Source: Trema orientale
Taxonomy: Eukaryota; Streptophyta; Magnoliopsida; Rosales; Cannabaceae
Length of the DNA stretch: 64,000 nt
Reading direction: 5' to 3'
Assembly (NCBI GenBank): GCA_002914845.1
Contig: JXTC01000245.1
Location: 166,164 to 230,163, forward strand
Under the pieces are notes generated by a model that saw only the letters and a program-made list of their open reading frames with translations, did no database searches and was not told the DNA's origin. Both the position numbers and the translations under genes were made by a program. The number at the start of each line of letters is the position of its first letter. Within the stretch, counting starts at the first letter, position 1. Below, piece by piece: positions 1 through 11,530 of the stretch.

Positions 1-192
1 TTAATTTAAATCAATACGTGTAGAAATTAGATATTTTTCTTTTCTAGATAAATGACACCATTAATTCCAAATGTTTTAATTAATCCGCATATTGGAATTT
101 TTTTTCTTTTTTTTAAAAAAATTAAAAATCAGTATTAGAGTAGCCATTTATAGATTATGATCTAACAGCAGGAAAAAAAAAATCCTACCAAT

Positions 193-769
193 TAGAGATG
201 TAAAGTGGGTCAGCCAGCCCACATTTGATAAGCCTATATGAACTTTGTAGCGGGTCTAAGTTCGACCCACCTAAAATATGGGACGGGCCGGGCCGGCCCA
301 TATTCTTATTAAGGGGCCCGACACGGTTCATAGGCCCAGCCTACATTTTATGCGGGCCTAAGTGGGATGTGCCTATGCGGGTCAAATATGGGCCACAATG
401 TGGGCCTAATTTTGTTGTTATTCTATACTTTAAAATATCAAATATAGGCCTAAAACCCATTCATATTTTTTTTAAAATTTGAATAAATTGAAAATAAACA
501 AAAATAAGTAAACAAATAACATTAAAAACATATAAACGAAAGTATTTAATTTAAAATTTTAATTAAGAAATATATTTAAAATTATATAGAATGATTAAAT
601 GTGGGCCTCATGTGGGTCGGGCCGGGCTTGTGGGACTGAGGCCCAACCCGGCCTCTACTATATATAACGGGCCGGCCCAGGCCCACGTAATGTAAGCCTG
701 GGCCAGTATCGTGTTTTTTATTTGAAATATGGGTCGGCCCACAAAACCCGGCCCACATTGATATCTCTA
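193..769. mobile_element. hAT-like MITE, GC-rich interior
   Basis: The element starts TAGAGATGTAAAGTGGG and ends CCCACATTGATATCTCTA, which are imperfect inverted termini. The 8-bp direct repeat CTACCAAT flanks it exactly (185-192 and 770-777). An 8-bp duplication and a TAGAGATG-type terminus fit the hAT superfamily (compare the Ac and Tam3 ends). The interior has GGGCC/GGCCC-rich arms (about 205-420 and 600-755) that fold back around an AT-rich centre. Open frames in the arms follow from their GC-rich content and are not genes. No transposase is present, so it is non-autonomous. Confidence 0.8.
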
Positions 770-808
770 CTACCAATAATGATATATATATATATGTATA
801 TATATATA

Positions 809-1025
809 AGGGGACCGCTCCAATAACTATTCTTTTTATCAAATTATTTTGCCTAATTAAAATTCATCTTACATGTCTTTTCATAGTGAAAAGCTAGAGA
901 TAAAAAGTATTAAATAGTGTGCATTTATTATTATTTTTTTCAATTACTCAGATCATTATAGCCATTAGATAATCTGATCTAGCGGCTAAAAAAAACCTAT
1001 AAATAGCTAAAAAAAAAAGGATCCA
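809..1025 (+). mobile_element. TA-microsatellite MITE, copy A (divergent)
   Basis: This is a diverged member of the family best seen at 17427-17671 and most like copy C at 26862-27112. Shared blocks are CCTAATTAAAATT, ATGTCTTTTCA, and TAGCCATTAGATAAT followed by an inverted partner ending GGCTAAAAAAAA. A (TA)n tract lies immediately to the left (781-808). The right end has no TA tract and has decayed. Confidence 0.55.
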
Positions 1026-1452
1026 TATTTAAACATAAAAATTAATATATGAAAATAGAATTTTGAAAGAAAAAAAATGCCAAACAGACTTTATCTTCTA
1101 CATTTTATAATATAATTTATTATTATTTTTTAAGTTAACTATATTGCACTATCTATCTTTTTTTCCCTAGCGAAAAATGGGTTTAGGGCAAGTATGGTGA
1201 ATCCCGACAAAAGATGCATTCTTTAGCCTCTTTCCCAGGAACAGATGGAGATTGGGACTAGGAGAGGCAACCCCAACTCAATAATTTTCTTTTGTTTAAA
1301 GTTTACTTGTGATTTTTTTTCATATGAAATTCAAATTATGTCGTTATTTGTTAATTATATTCTTAAGTATGCTCATATTCTTTTAAATTAAAAATTTTAA
1401 CAAATGAAGAAATAATTATTCTATCCTTTACAGTAGAAGAGATAGGATTAAT
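1026..1452. other. AT-rich intergenic DNA
   Basis: I see no gene, RNA or clear repeat here. A somewhat GC-richer patch at 1165-1285 has no usable reading frame. Confidence 0.5.
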
Positions 1453-2828
1453 GATATTAATAATCTCTGAATTATACATGTATATCACTTTGACTTGAAT
1501 TTTTAAATAGTCCCTGAATTATATAATTATTGTAACAATGATTCTTTTGTCACAAACTGTTAAATATTTATCAGAAACAAGTCATTACATAGCACATGGC
1601 TTGGTAACTATAGTCATGAATGAGATTATGAATTTTTAGCTTACACAATAGACTATTAAGACTTATGCAATTATTGCAGCAATGACCAAAATTTTCACAA
1701 ATTGTTAAATTTTTAACAGAAATGAGTTTTGTACAAAACTCATAGTTTAGTAATTATGGTTAAAAATGAGATTATGACTCACAGAAGTAAATAATACCCA
1801 TTTATTCATGACTATTTTATATTAGAAAACTAAGGGCCTGTTTGGTACTCTTTTTAAATCCGGGTTTATGATTTTAAAAATTCCTTTTATAAAATAAGCT
1901 CATAAAATCGTGTTTGGTGGCCCCTTTTTGGGTCCAAGATTTGAAAATTTTTCCAAAAAAAATCCGGAAAATAGAAAACGATAAATTGACGTTTTCAAAA
2001 TCAGATATGAATTTTCTTCCTCCCATCATCTCGTGTTTGTCTTTGTCGCACCTACTCCCTGCTCCTCTCGGTCACAAAACTGTGGACACCGATCGCCCGT
2101 CGTTCTTCGATGGTCGAACTCCATTGTTCGTTCTCGTCATCGAAGCTTTTAGCTGTCAGTTTGTTTTGGTTTTTTTTTTTTTTTTTTTATTCTATTTCTT
2201 TTTACTGATGTAGATGAAGGTCAAAAGGAAATTTTGTGTAAAATCGAGTACACGAGAACAAAAGTCAAGTAGATTTGTAATCTAATGCCAATTGATTTTC
2301 TAGTAGTGTACAATCGACCATTAATCTGAGTAGGAAAAAATTTATCTCAACGAAAAACAATATTGTCTAATTTGAAAGGGGTTACTCGGTATTAATGGCA
2401 GGTGAAAAATTATGCAGCTAAGGTGTTCGTGAAAATGGCTCTGAGAATAAACAAGTGTTTTTAAAGGAATTTTATGTTATTATAAAAAAATAATATCCAA
2501 AAACATTTGGACCAAATTTATTGTTTTATTTTCAAATACAATACCAAACACAGTTCTAGATTTTTAAAACTCAGAATCAATAAAGAAAATATTCAACCAA
2601 ACGCATTTTCAGAAACAAAATTTTCTTCATAGTTTTCAGATTCTCAACTTAAATACACCTTATTCAAATCACCCATTTTTAAATTACGAACCAAACTGGC
2701 CCTAATATTTTGTGACAAATAGACCATTGCTATAATAATTGCATAATTCAGGGGTCATTACTGTGTAAGTTGAAAATTCAGGGGCAAAGTGATTTAATGA
2801 GTATAAGTCAGAGACTATTACCATATTT
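1453..2828. mobile_element. Foldback element interrupted by a nested MITE
   Basis: The left arm (about 1453-1575, containing CTGAATTATA, ATCACTTTG and TTTTGTCACAAA) is the reverse complement, imperfectly, of the right arm (about 2706-2828, containing TTTGTGACAAA, CAAAGTGAT and GTATAAGTCAGAGACTATTA). Within the left half a unit of about 135 bp is tandemly duplicated (about 1530-1665 and 1666-1790). A second MITE (1834-2702) lies between the arms. Outer boundaries are approximate and I could not read a target duplication. Confidence 0.55.
1834..2702. mobile_element. PIF/Harbinger (Tourist)-like MITE, nested
   Basis: The termini are GGGCCTGTTTGGTAC on the left and CGAACCAAACTGGCCC on the right, inverted repeats of each other. 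TAA occurs directly outside both ends (1831-1833 and 2703-2705). A 3-bp TWA duplication is the PIF/Harbinger signature. Both subterminal regions repeat GTTTGGT-type words. A 99-codon open frame inside ends in a poly-T-encoded Phe run and shows no domain, so I treat it as spurious. Confidence 0.7.
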
Positions 2829-3333
2829 AACCCACGAAGGTAAATGGCACCATTAGTCCCCAAAATTTTATCTATTTGGTATATTGGTTTCTAATTATTA
2901 TTTTTTCTATGGTATTCAAATGTTAGATTCTCTTTAATGGTATTTGTTAGTTCCTTTGGCATATTCTATCTAAAATTTTGTTAGACCTCATTTGAAAAGA
3001 GAAATTTTGTCACATTGATCCATATCATTTTAATTGTTTAGTAATTTGGTAACTAAATTTTTTTATAAATGTTTTTCCCTTCTTTTTAGGGTGTTTGTAT
3101 ATCTAATGAAAAATATTGCATCTACTAATCTTTTAGAAAATTTTATCCAAAATAACTGTTTAGAGACCGCGTTAGATTGTAGAGTATGAGGAGAAAATAA
3201 TAATATTTCAAAGAATGACATATTTTGCTTGAACAATTATTGTAGCCAAGGATCATTAATTTGAAATATATTTACTCGTGATACTCTCTAATATTATTGT
3301 CTAAACAATTTTTTGAAAAAATAAATTCAAAGG
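2829..3333. other. AT-rich intergenic DNA
   Basis: I see no coding or structural feature that I can support. Confidence 0.5.
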
Positions 3334-4920
3334 TATTGGGATATTTGCCCTAAAAGCAAATTTTCTATTTTACCTTTTAGTGTAATTAACTTTCTCGTAT
3401 ATACAATTATGATATTTTGCTAGATTAAACTGTCTTAGTAGAATAGTTTATTTATCTGAAAAAGATTTGATGACTTTATTTGTGTATAAAGAAATAAATA
3501 TGATTAAGTGTGTTAATTATGGGGAGACTTGTTTCTTTATCTAAGACTAAATTGATTAGTTCACAATCTATAAATAAAAATAGAATATTTTATTTACTAT
3601 AGGTTGTAGTGTCCATTTATTTCAACGGGAATGATGTATTTCAAATCATTGAAGTGAGTCTTCTGATAGAAAGACTAGTATAATATAAACAACTTATGTG
3701 TATTGAACTGGACCATGTAATATAAAGAATTAGAGTGTCGTAAATCAATTCTTAATATTACCACAAACTAGCTCTAAGTATGTATAACTTAATTCTTAGT
3801 ATTTGATTGGACTTGTTTTCATGGGTTGTAGCCTCTGTAAAGTTCGAGACGAACTCTAGCATATTAGAGGTTATGATATATGAATTGACGGGAATACCAA
3901 ATAGTTAAGAACAATAAACATTAATGCTACTTTAGGATCTTTCAATATTCATGGAATAATTAAATCTAAGATCTTAGTATTCACTTTGTGAATGGTTGAT
4001 AATTTTGTCTAAATGACCATTGAGAACAAAATTATCGACAACATTATTCTTTGATAGAAAGACAGTAACTTAAAGATAAATATGGATTGGAGAGGTATTA
4101 CAGTAATTTCACCAACCCAACTATGACATTGTATAGATATTTTACATGTGGTATAGAATATACTAGGTGGATCAATTAGTCAAGATTAGTTGATTAAATC
4201 TCTATAAAAGGTATGATTTAATCTAATAGTGTATTATTGAGCCTTTAGTGGAGTGTCTCCTTTACTAATAGTATTTATATAATATCTTAATAAAAGTTAT
4301 TATGTATTTATCATACTATTGAAGCTTAGGTTATTTTGATCCATTAGATTCCTTGTCTAGCTCAATAAAGCTCATTAATTGGTTGGTGGTATTTATGAAA
4401 TTAGTTTCATGAAACTGTATAAAATATTGATTTTACATAGAAGTTAGTATTTTTATAAATAAGTTATATGAATTAGATATATTTATAAAAATACACCTCA
4501 AGTCCAAATTGAAGAACATGCTTAATTCTAATTGAACTATAATTAACAGTTTACGCCTCATATATATAAGTAATATGAGAAAAAAAATTACACAGTAACA
4601 TCACTAGTGTTACACGCATAAAAGAGGGGGGAGAGAGAGAGAGAGAGAGAAATTCGGCTAACACCATAAGTGAGGGAGAGAAAAAGTTTCTAGCAACCTC
4701 AAGTTCTTATCTCAAGTCCTGGTATTCTAGAAAATCAAGAAGGTATTCTTGATTGTTCTCCACCGAAGGATTTAACTTGTTGCTCACTTACCTCATCTTC
4801 CTAGAGTCAGATAATAGATAAGAAGATCTAGGATTGGAAGTTTAATCATCATCAATGAGAAGATCAAGGTAGAACACGCAACAAGATGTAAATATGAAAT
4901 CTCTTTTCTAGGATTTTACA
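3334..4920 (+). repeat. Possible solo Copia-type LTR
   Basis: The block begins TATTGGGATATTTGCCCTAA, close to the TGTTGG starts common in plant Copia LTRs. It has a TATA-like stretch near 4558-4570 followed by a GA microsatellite (about 4629-4650), and ends in TTTTACA. It has no coding content. No 5-bp target duplication is visible and no second LTR copy lies in the window, so the call rests on composition and layout. A SIRE/Maximus-type LTR is one possibility. Confidence 0.35.
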
Positions 4921-7470
4921 TCTAGATTTATTTATGTTATATATGATCCTGCCTATAAATATCTATAATCATTGTCTATCATGACTTTTCATTGAGTTTC
5001 ATTTTTTCTCTCTTCATTTTCTCTCATAACACTTTCTATTTTCATTCTCCCATGATTTTCTCTTTCCTTATTCTCTTTCATGAGTTTCTTCAGTTTGTCT
5101 TTTCTTATTCTCCATCATCACTACTTTCTTTACCACACTTGAAAAGCATCTAACAGTTTGTTAAAATTGATGATAATTGATATGTTTTACCTTAATGAAA
5201 AATCAGATCAAAGATTTGTTTTCAAAAGCAAAAAAACAAAAATTTAACTCGAATATTTATGTTTAGGTTAATTTTTCAATGATCTAAACTGAATCCAATA
5301 TTCAAAAATTTGAGGGGAAAAATGTAATCAATTATCACATTTAATGGAAAAATTTTAATTATTAGCGACAATATTTGCACACACAAAAAAAAATATCACG
5401 ATTAGTTTTAGCAAAAAAAATAAATCCACGTTTTTCATTTTTATAAAATAAGACCTTCAATTTGTGTTTTTCTTCCAAATCGCACAAAGTTTACATATGT
5501 AGTCTAAATTGAGTTTGAGTTTGTAGAAAAGGATGTTTTTACCATTTAAAGTCAAGGAACCTAAACCAAAGAAAAATGATTATTAAAACTAAATATAGTT
5601 TAAGTTATTGAAAATAATTAAAATTTTTTGAAAAAAAGAAAGAAAGAAAGACAAAAGCCCAAAAAAGGAATCAATTACAAAGCCACATTATTCAAATCGA
5701 TAGAGAAATAAATAAGAATGCCAATTTCACCGAACGGGGTGGTGTACTGCGATACATTGACCCGAATAGGATGAGTTTTTACCATTATAAATGATGCGAG
5801 ATATGAGACGAGAATTCCCCATTTGATATTTAATGGGGGGCTTGTGATTAAGTGCCTTGCACCAACACGCTCCTATTATATATAAGTTAATTTCTATTTT
5901 TTGGCATGTTAATAATTTCACTGGAATATTTTTATTTTTTTTAAAAACCTAATAATATAGTCATATATTAATCTTGTTTGAGTTTTAAGTATTTGGAATT
6001 GTGTTATCTTTCTGGATGAATGATATGCTATATGATTTTAGTATTAAATACTTTACATTTGACAACTGTAACATGTTAAAGCTTTATTTATTTTTAGTTA
6101 TTTATATCTTTTATCAAACTATAATTCCAATAAATTTGAGCTAAAACTTGAGTTTTCAATGAATTTAACTTCAATTTAATTTTTTTTTTCCAGATGTATT
6201 TAGACTTTTAGAAGATTCGGACCAACATAAGATTGTTTAATCGACTCCAAGAAGATCATTTCAAATAATAATGCGAACGAAAATGATAAACACAAAATTA
6301 GTTCCGTGACCCGTCCCGTTGACGTTCCTAAAGATAAAGCCGACAAGGTATTCGACAATTGTGGAGTAGTGTTGCCGAGATCAGGGGACGTGGCCATTTT
6401 TTTTTTTTTTTTGACCTTTTCTTTTCTCTCATTTTAATGTCTTCAACTGATGATGATAATGATCATTATTATTTTAATAGGGCAAATCAGCTGCTTAAGT
6501 TGCTTTCGCTTCTGAAACGTTTTCTAGAATTTATGATTTGTCTTTGAAATTTCTTTTATGTATTTTAGGTGTTACGTTAACGACCATGCCAAGGAAGTGA
6601 CGACACATAGTAGTAATAATTAAAAGAAATATTTGCATAATAAACAACAGAAAATTAGGAAAAGAAATGCAGTCCAGAATTATATTTGACACGTCGTCTT
6701 GAAAGAAGTATATGTTGTTCCAATAAGTTGCCAGTCTTTAGCTTGCACGTATAGCTTTTAATTTTTTAAAAAGAATTTCGTGGTTTAAATATTTATAAAA
6801 ATAATTAATTAATCAGCATTTTACCTTGAATATTATAATTTCTGATGTGATTAATTAAAAAAGTATTCCTCAATTATCAGTGACATGACACCACATAATA
6901 GAGCTACATCTAACGACAATATTTAATATAATCAAGCTTAGTTCGTTCCTCCACCAGCAGAAGAAATTAGACACCCTATCCTTAATTTACTGTTTTACGC
7001 GTCTTATTAGAGCCTCACTTCTGTTGACAAGTCATCTTATAATTCTTAACCATTCAACTTATCAGTAACAAATTTAAGTTCTAATTAAGTCGAACAAAAA
7101 AAAAAAGGAAGTCCCCAAAGGAAAAAAAAAAAAAAAACACAACGTGATAAACTGAAATATCAATATCTCCACTTTTTTTTTTAAAAAATAAAATTCATTT
7201 GAAATATAATATGGACATATGGTACTAAAGTAAATAATATTATTATTTTTAATCGTAATCGGTGCATGAGTTTAACATTTTTACGTTACTCGTTTTTTTA
7301 TTTGTTCTTTGGTCAAAAGAGAGTCTGAACTATATGTGGAATTTACTTGATATTGACACGTGCAATTATCCACTTTTTTAACGTGGCGACTTCATTGTTT
7401 TGTTCTCGCGTTCAACGTCATGACGCGGCAGCCAGCTTATATTGACAAAAACGCCCTTTCCACATTAACC
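4921..7470. other. Intergenic region upstream of POP5
   Basis: AT-rich with many homopolymer runs. The only coding-like stretch is an ATG-less + strand frame at about 6228-6405, of normal composition, containing DNCGVVLPRSGDVA and running into a T tract. I do not recognise it; it may be an old exon fragment or chance. I see nothing else. Confidence 0.4.
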
Positions 7471-7556
7471 ATGGGCCCACTAATCCATTTTTATGGGCCG
7501 AAAATACAAGAAATCAGGCCTGATTTGACTCCTGTTCTAGAAATGGGCTGAGCCCA
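7471..7556 (+). promoter_or_regulatory. Cluster of TGGGCC/TGGGCT site II motifs, POP5 promoter
   Basis: Four site II-type motifs lie within 90 bp: ATGGGCCC at 7471, ATGGGCC at 7493, TGGGCT at 7544 and AGCCCA (inverse) at 7551. TGGGCY motifs are known TCP-binding elements enriched in promoters of plant ribosome-biogenesis and growth-related genes, which suits an RNase P/MRP subunit. The probable transcript start is just downstream, near 7565. That these motifs act on this gene is inference from position. Confidence 0.5.
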
Positions 7557-7564
7557 AAACAAGG

Positions 7565-8655
7565 CCGCGTTCTAATGCGGAGGGTTCTCTCTTGGGGTCT
7601 CTGGGATTGGAGTCACACGAAGACACCAGCGAGAAGCAGCAGTTTGAAGCTCTGCATATTTGGTTTTCGGTATTTATTTTATTTATAATTTTCATTATTG
7701 TTTTAAATTTGCAATTTCTTCTCTTGAATGGGTTCTCGTTTTTTTGTTTTGGTTTGATATTTTTATCCAATAAAAAACGAGAGAGAGAAAAAAAAAAAAA
7801 CATGGTTTCTTACTATCCGATCAATGGGCAGAACCAGATTATGTGGTTGCAAGTACTTAATCAGTGAAATGAATTAGTTCCAGACAATTAGCTGACAAGA
7901 TTAAACAAATGTTTTAAGGCTAAAAACGTCCGTGAATTCTTTGGGGACTTATCTCAAACACTTGGTGAGCACACAACTTGAAGAAGCTATTAGAATGGTA
8001 TATGTCAATTGGGCAGTCTTTTCTTGGCCTAAAGAACAAATAAAAAAGGGTGTTTGTGAAAGCATCTCAAACATTGATATGTATATAAAGTTCAATTTGT
8101 CTGCAAAATTCACGACCTCCGAATATAGGAAACATAAGATCTCAAATAGAGAGGGAAAAAGGCCAATAGAGGCTTACTTGTCGGAGCCCTTGTTAAGAAG
8201 AGATTTGGGTTGGATTTAGAATTCAAAATATGTTGCCTTGACATTCAGATTGTAGAACAAGTTAATGATTACTGTGCCAAGCTTTGTAGTGTTGATGTCA
8301 TTATTAGCTTTGCTTTCTGCATTTTCTTCATGAACTTTGAGTAATAATCTTTGGCTGCATATTCTCTAGATTCTGTTTCCTTTTCAATTTAAGTCTCCAT
8401 TATAGAGTTGCGGCTTTTCTCGAACAAATGGATTTGCTATTATTACTTGTTAAGTATCAGAATGTAATCTAATAGATAGAAAAATTTTAGATCATGGTAC
8501 TTGATTTTTATTTTTATTATTATTTTTAGCTTTTCACGAGTTCCTCAGTTCATTTCTGTTTGCAGTTGATACATTAATTTGTTTAATTCATCAGTTCAGA
8601 GTAAAAATTAAGAAAAAAAAATTATGGTTTTCTTTGTACTTTTTGTTTCTTACAG
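7565..8655 (+). other. Probable POP5 5'UTR exon and leader intron
   Basis: A GC-richer stretch (about 7565-7669) directly follows the site II cluster and can end at a donor GTATTT (7670). A pyrimidine-rich acceptor ending TTCTTACAG (8655) lies 28 bp before the POP5 start codon. This fits a noncoding first exon and a leader intron of about 985 bp. The first exon's ends are approximate; another donor (GTTTTC, 7663) is possible. Confidence 0.45.
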
Positions 8656-8683
8656 AGGCTGCTAATTATCATAACAATAGGTC

Positions 8684-9418
8684 ATGGTTGGATTCAAGAA
8701 TCGGTACATGGTGGTGGAGGTGAACTTGAATCCTAATAGAGACCTCGGGACAGATGATCCCATAATAATAACCCCATATAATATTACCAAAGCAATTAAA
8801 GACAACATTCTCGTCAACTTTGGGGAGTGTGGTCTTGCTTCTTCTGTAGGATCTTTCCAGGGTAATGCAGTACCCCTACTAAATGTTGTCAATAAATTCA
8901 ACTTCATTGTCTGTTTTCAATTTAATGTTTAATTTTGCTCTCTGTTATTCTTTTTAGCTATTGGTATTCTGTGTTTGCAGTCAAGTATGTGAATCATATC
9001 ACGAAGCTTTGTATCATTAGAGCCTCAAGGGAGGAATGCCAAAAAGTTTGGTCTGCAATTACCATGGTGAGGAGTATTGGAAATTTCCCAGTTGTGGTCA
9101 ACTTACTGGACCTATCTGGTAAGTGAAAAAATTTCTTTGATAATACCCTTAAGACTTGCATGTTCTTCGTATACTGATACCTGATTTCACCTATGCGTTG
9201 TATATTCTTAATTTTCTTTTAAAGTATTCATAGATGCTATCTTTTTATTGCTTTTGGTATGGGGAGTAGGAAGCATTAGGGCATGTAAAAATGCTGCCCT
9301 AAAGTGTGAAGAATCAAAATTTGATCAGCACAAGCTTGTGGTTGGGGCTTCTCTATCAGCTGATGTTAGCAAGCAGATGCAAGACTCTCTTGAAAAGATT
9401 AAAATGTTGGAGCATTGA
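8684..9418 (+). CDS. POP5: Ribonuclease P/MRP protein subunit POP5
   Basis: POP5 is a small core protein of nuclear RNase P and RNase MRP, which mature tRNA 5' ends and pre-rRNA. Three coding exons, 8684-8861, 8981-9118 and 9270-9418, are joined at GT-AG introns (GTAATG...TTTGCAG; GTAAGT...GAGTAG), both in phase 1, giving 154 residues, the usual length for plant POP5. The start MVGFKNRYMVVEV is the typical N terminus, and the ATG has a purine at -3 and G at +4. The middle carries KYVNHITKLCIIRASREE (residues 61-78) and the C-terminal half carries LDLSGSIRACKNAALK (102-117), the conserved Pop5 block. No frame break is seen. Its neighbours are transposons, so context adds nothing. Identification is from recognition of the family. 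Confidence 0.93.
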
Positions 9419-10077
9419 AACTAGTCCATCTTGACTTGGCGGAACGCTTTGTGTTGCTTGGATGCTAGTATGTTCCTTTGATCTCTAGTAGCTTTGTGTC
9501 TCTGAATGCTAGTATTTGTAAGATGATTGACACAGAAGAAGAAGAACTAACATATTGTTACTGGGCTGTCCCTCAAGAGACACCTGAATAGTTGAGGTTC
9601 ACTCTCTTCAAGGACTGGACTTGGGATCGATTTCCCGTCAACATCGAAAGAGGTTTTGACTTGTAGTTGATATAGATACATATGCAGATGCATCTTATTA
9701 GCTCTAAATTAACCACTCTGCAGAGAATTGACTTTCTTGGTATACTTGTTTCCGAAGTTGATTCTTTATGAAGTATTGTACTATAGTAGAGTATGATCGT
9801 CTCTGTTTGTCCCACTACCAGTTGCCAAAATTTGATGCCTCGGGTCACCAGGGATTTTACTTTCAATGAGAGCTTTTTGAGCAATTGATACAGGAACAAC
9901 TTCATTTTACTTTCTTATTATGATTTTCTTTTTCTCTTGTATTGTTTTCCAGTTTAGTTGGTACCACTAGTCCTCTACTCAGTGTGAGAAAGGAAAATAT
10001 AATTTGGTGAAGAAACAAGAAAAAGACTCCCGAGCCCATTGCACAGTGGAATTTAAAGTCTGTAGTGAACGTTCTAT

Positions 10078-10480
10078 GGGCCCGCTTGGTACGAGGAGTT
10101 CCAAGTTTTCAAATTAATGAGAAAACGAAGGAGGGTAATGTGATTGTATAGAGACCTGAATAATTGTATTTGGTGGAGCTTTGGAATCTTTTTTTCAAGT
10201 TTCTTGAGAATGTTACAAAACTGTATTTGGTTGGACATGAGGTGAAAATCTAGAAGAAAAAATAGAGTTAAAAGATTGTGATTTTATTGTGGGTCCACGG
10301 ATTTAAATGTAAGGCAATGTAAAAACTACTCATTTGGATGGATTTTGTATTACCCTAAACCTTAGCTAACTAAACTCTTTGGATTTCACATTCCCATTGA
10401 TCAAATATGCAAAACTCATAACGAATATGAGAATCTTTTCGCATTCCCATGTCCAAGAACTTCCTATACCAAACAGTCCC
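10078..10480. mobile_element. MITE with GGGxCxGyTTGGTA termini
   Basis: The left end GGGCCCGCTTGGTACGAGG and the right end CCTATACCAAACAGTCCC are inverted repeats, and similarity continues inward (GAGTTCCAAG against CTTGGACATG-type sequence). The immediate flanks are TAT and AAT, so the target duplication is not clear. The GTTTGGTA-type terminus resembles PIF/Harbinger MITEs. It lies just beyond the POP5 3' end and has no coding capacity. Confidence 0.6.
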
Positions 10481-10619
10481 AATCTGTCAGTGGACTCTTC
10501 CAACACTTTTAGAGCAGATCACTCAAGTGGGTTGGTAAGAGAAACGTAAAAGTTAGCAGTAGGGATTTTGTAAGTTTATCTTACATGGTTAAATATTTGA
10601 AAGGAAAATAATTTGTATC

Positions 10620-11530
10620 TGGGTTTCTGAGACTTTTGCCTATAAAAGAAAAAAATAATTATAAAAATACATTGGGTTAGTTTTTCTTCAATTCCCATAC
10701 CGCATCTTTTAGAAAGCATCATTTGTTAAAGTGATTTTAGAAAAATGCCATTTTTTAAAATAGTAAGTAGTATCCGATAACTAGTTTTTGAACACCGATA
10801 ATTAGTAACTAAATGTATTTAAAATAAGGAAAAAAAGGAGGGAAGAAAAATATTTTAAATTAGGAAAAATAATAAAAAGTACAAAAAAAAGACAAAAGAG
10901 AAAAGTAAAAAAAAAAGAATGAGTTACAACTGTAATTAGTTTCAAATACTGGTAACTAGTAACTATGTTGAAAAATAGCATCTTTTTAAATATAACTTTA
11001 AAAAAATATTTTCCTAAAAATATGGTATCAAAATTGGAAAAAAAAAACTAACCCACGATATTTTTTCAATCTTTTCAAAAAAAGCCCACGTATGGCCTAA
11101 TTTCCTCTTGTAGCTTATTAGATTCAAATTTGGGTTTCTAACACATATACTTGCAAAAATAAAAAACAATTACAAAAATACGGAAGGCAGGCTTTTTTTA
11201 ATTTTTGTATGATTTTTATTAGGAAAATATCACTTTTTAAAATTATTCAGAAAAGTATCATTTTTAAAATAGTTACTGGTTATCGGTTTCTAGAAACTGG
11301 TTACTGATTACTAGTTATCAGTTATATACCAGTTATAATTAGTTACTAGTTACCCATTTTTGGAAACTAGTTACCAGAAATTAGTTACTATTTAAAAAAT
11401 AGTATTTTTCTAAATATTTTTTAGAAAATATTTTTCTAATAAAAACTGTACCGCACCTTAAAAAAAATACAATACTACCTTATTTTTCAAATTTTTTTTC
11501 TGAAATACCGTATATTGTCTAATTTCCCCT
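10620..11530. repeat. Foldback repeat, two adjacent units
   Basis: Two successive imperfect palindromes (about 10620-11107 and 11129-11530) have arms containing GGGTTAGTTTTT / AAAAACTAACCC and repeated GTTACTAGTTA-type words at their centres. Each unit ends in CTAATTTCC. A linker with TTTGGGTTTCTAACACAT (about 11130-11147) joins them. The same linker and unit pattern recur at 53880-55232, where the last arm is broken by two MITEs. No transposase is present. Outer boundaries are approximate. Confidence 0.55.

Noticed and set aside
225..842. Pro/Gly-rich open frames on both strands near the left edge
   Set aside because: They fall in the GC-rich arms of the hAT-like MITE (193-769), whose GGGCC repeats lack stop codons.
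1914..2213. 99-codon frame in the Tourist-like MITE
   Set aside because: It ends in a Phe run from a poly-T tract, has no transposase motif, and lies in a non-autonomous element.
7932..8219. 95-codon open frame in the POP5 leader intron
   Set aside because: No recognisable domain, no good splice context, and neighbouring frames are interrupted. It may be an old coding fragment but cannot be supported as a gene.
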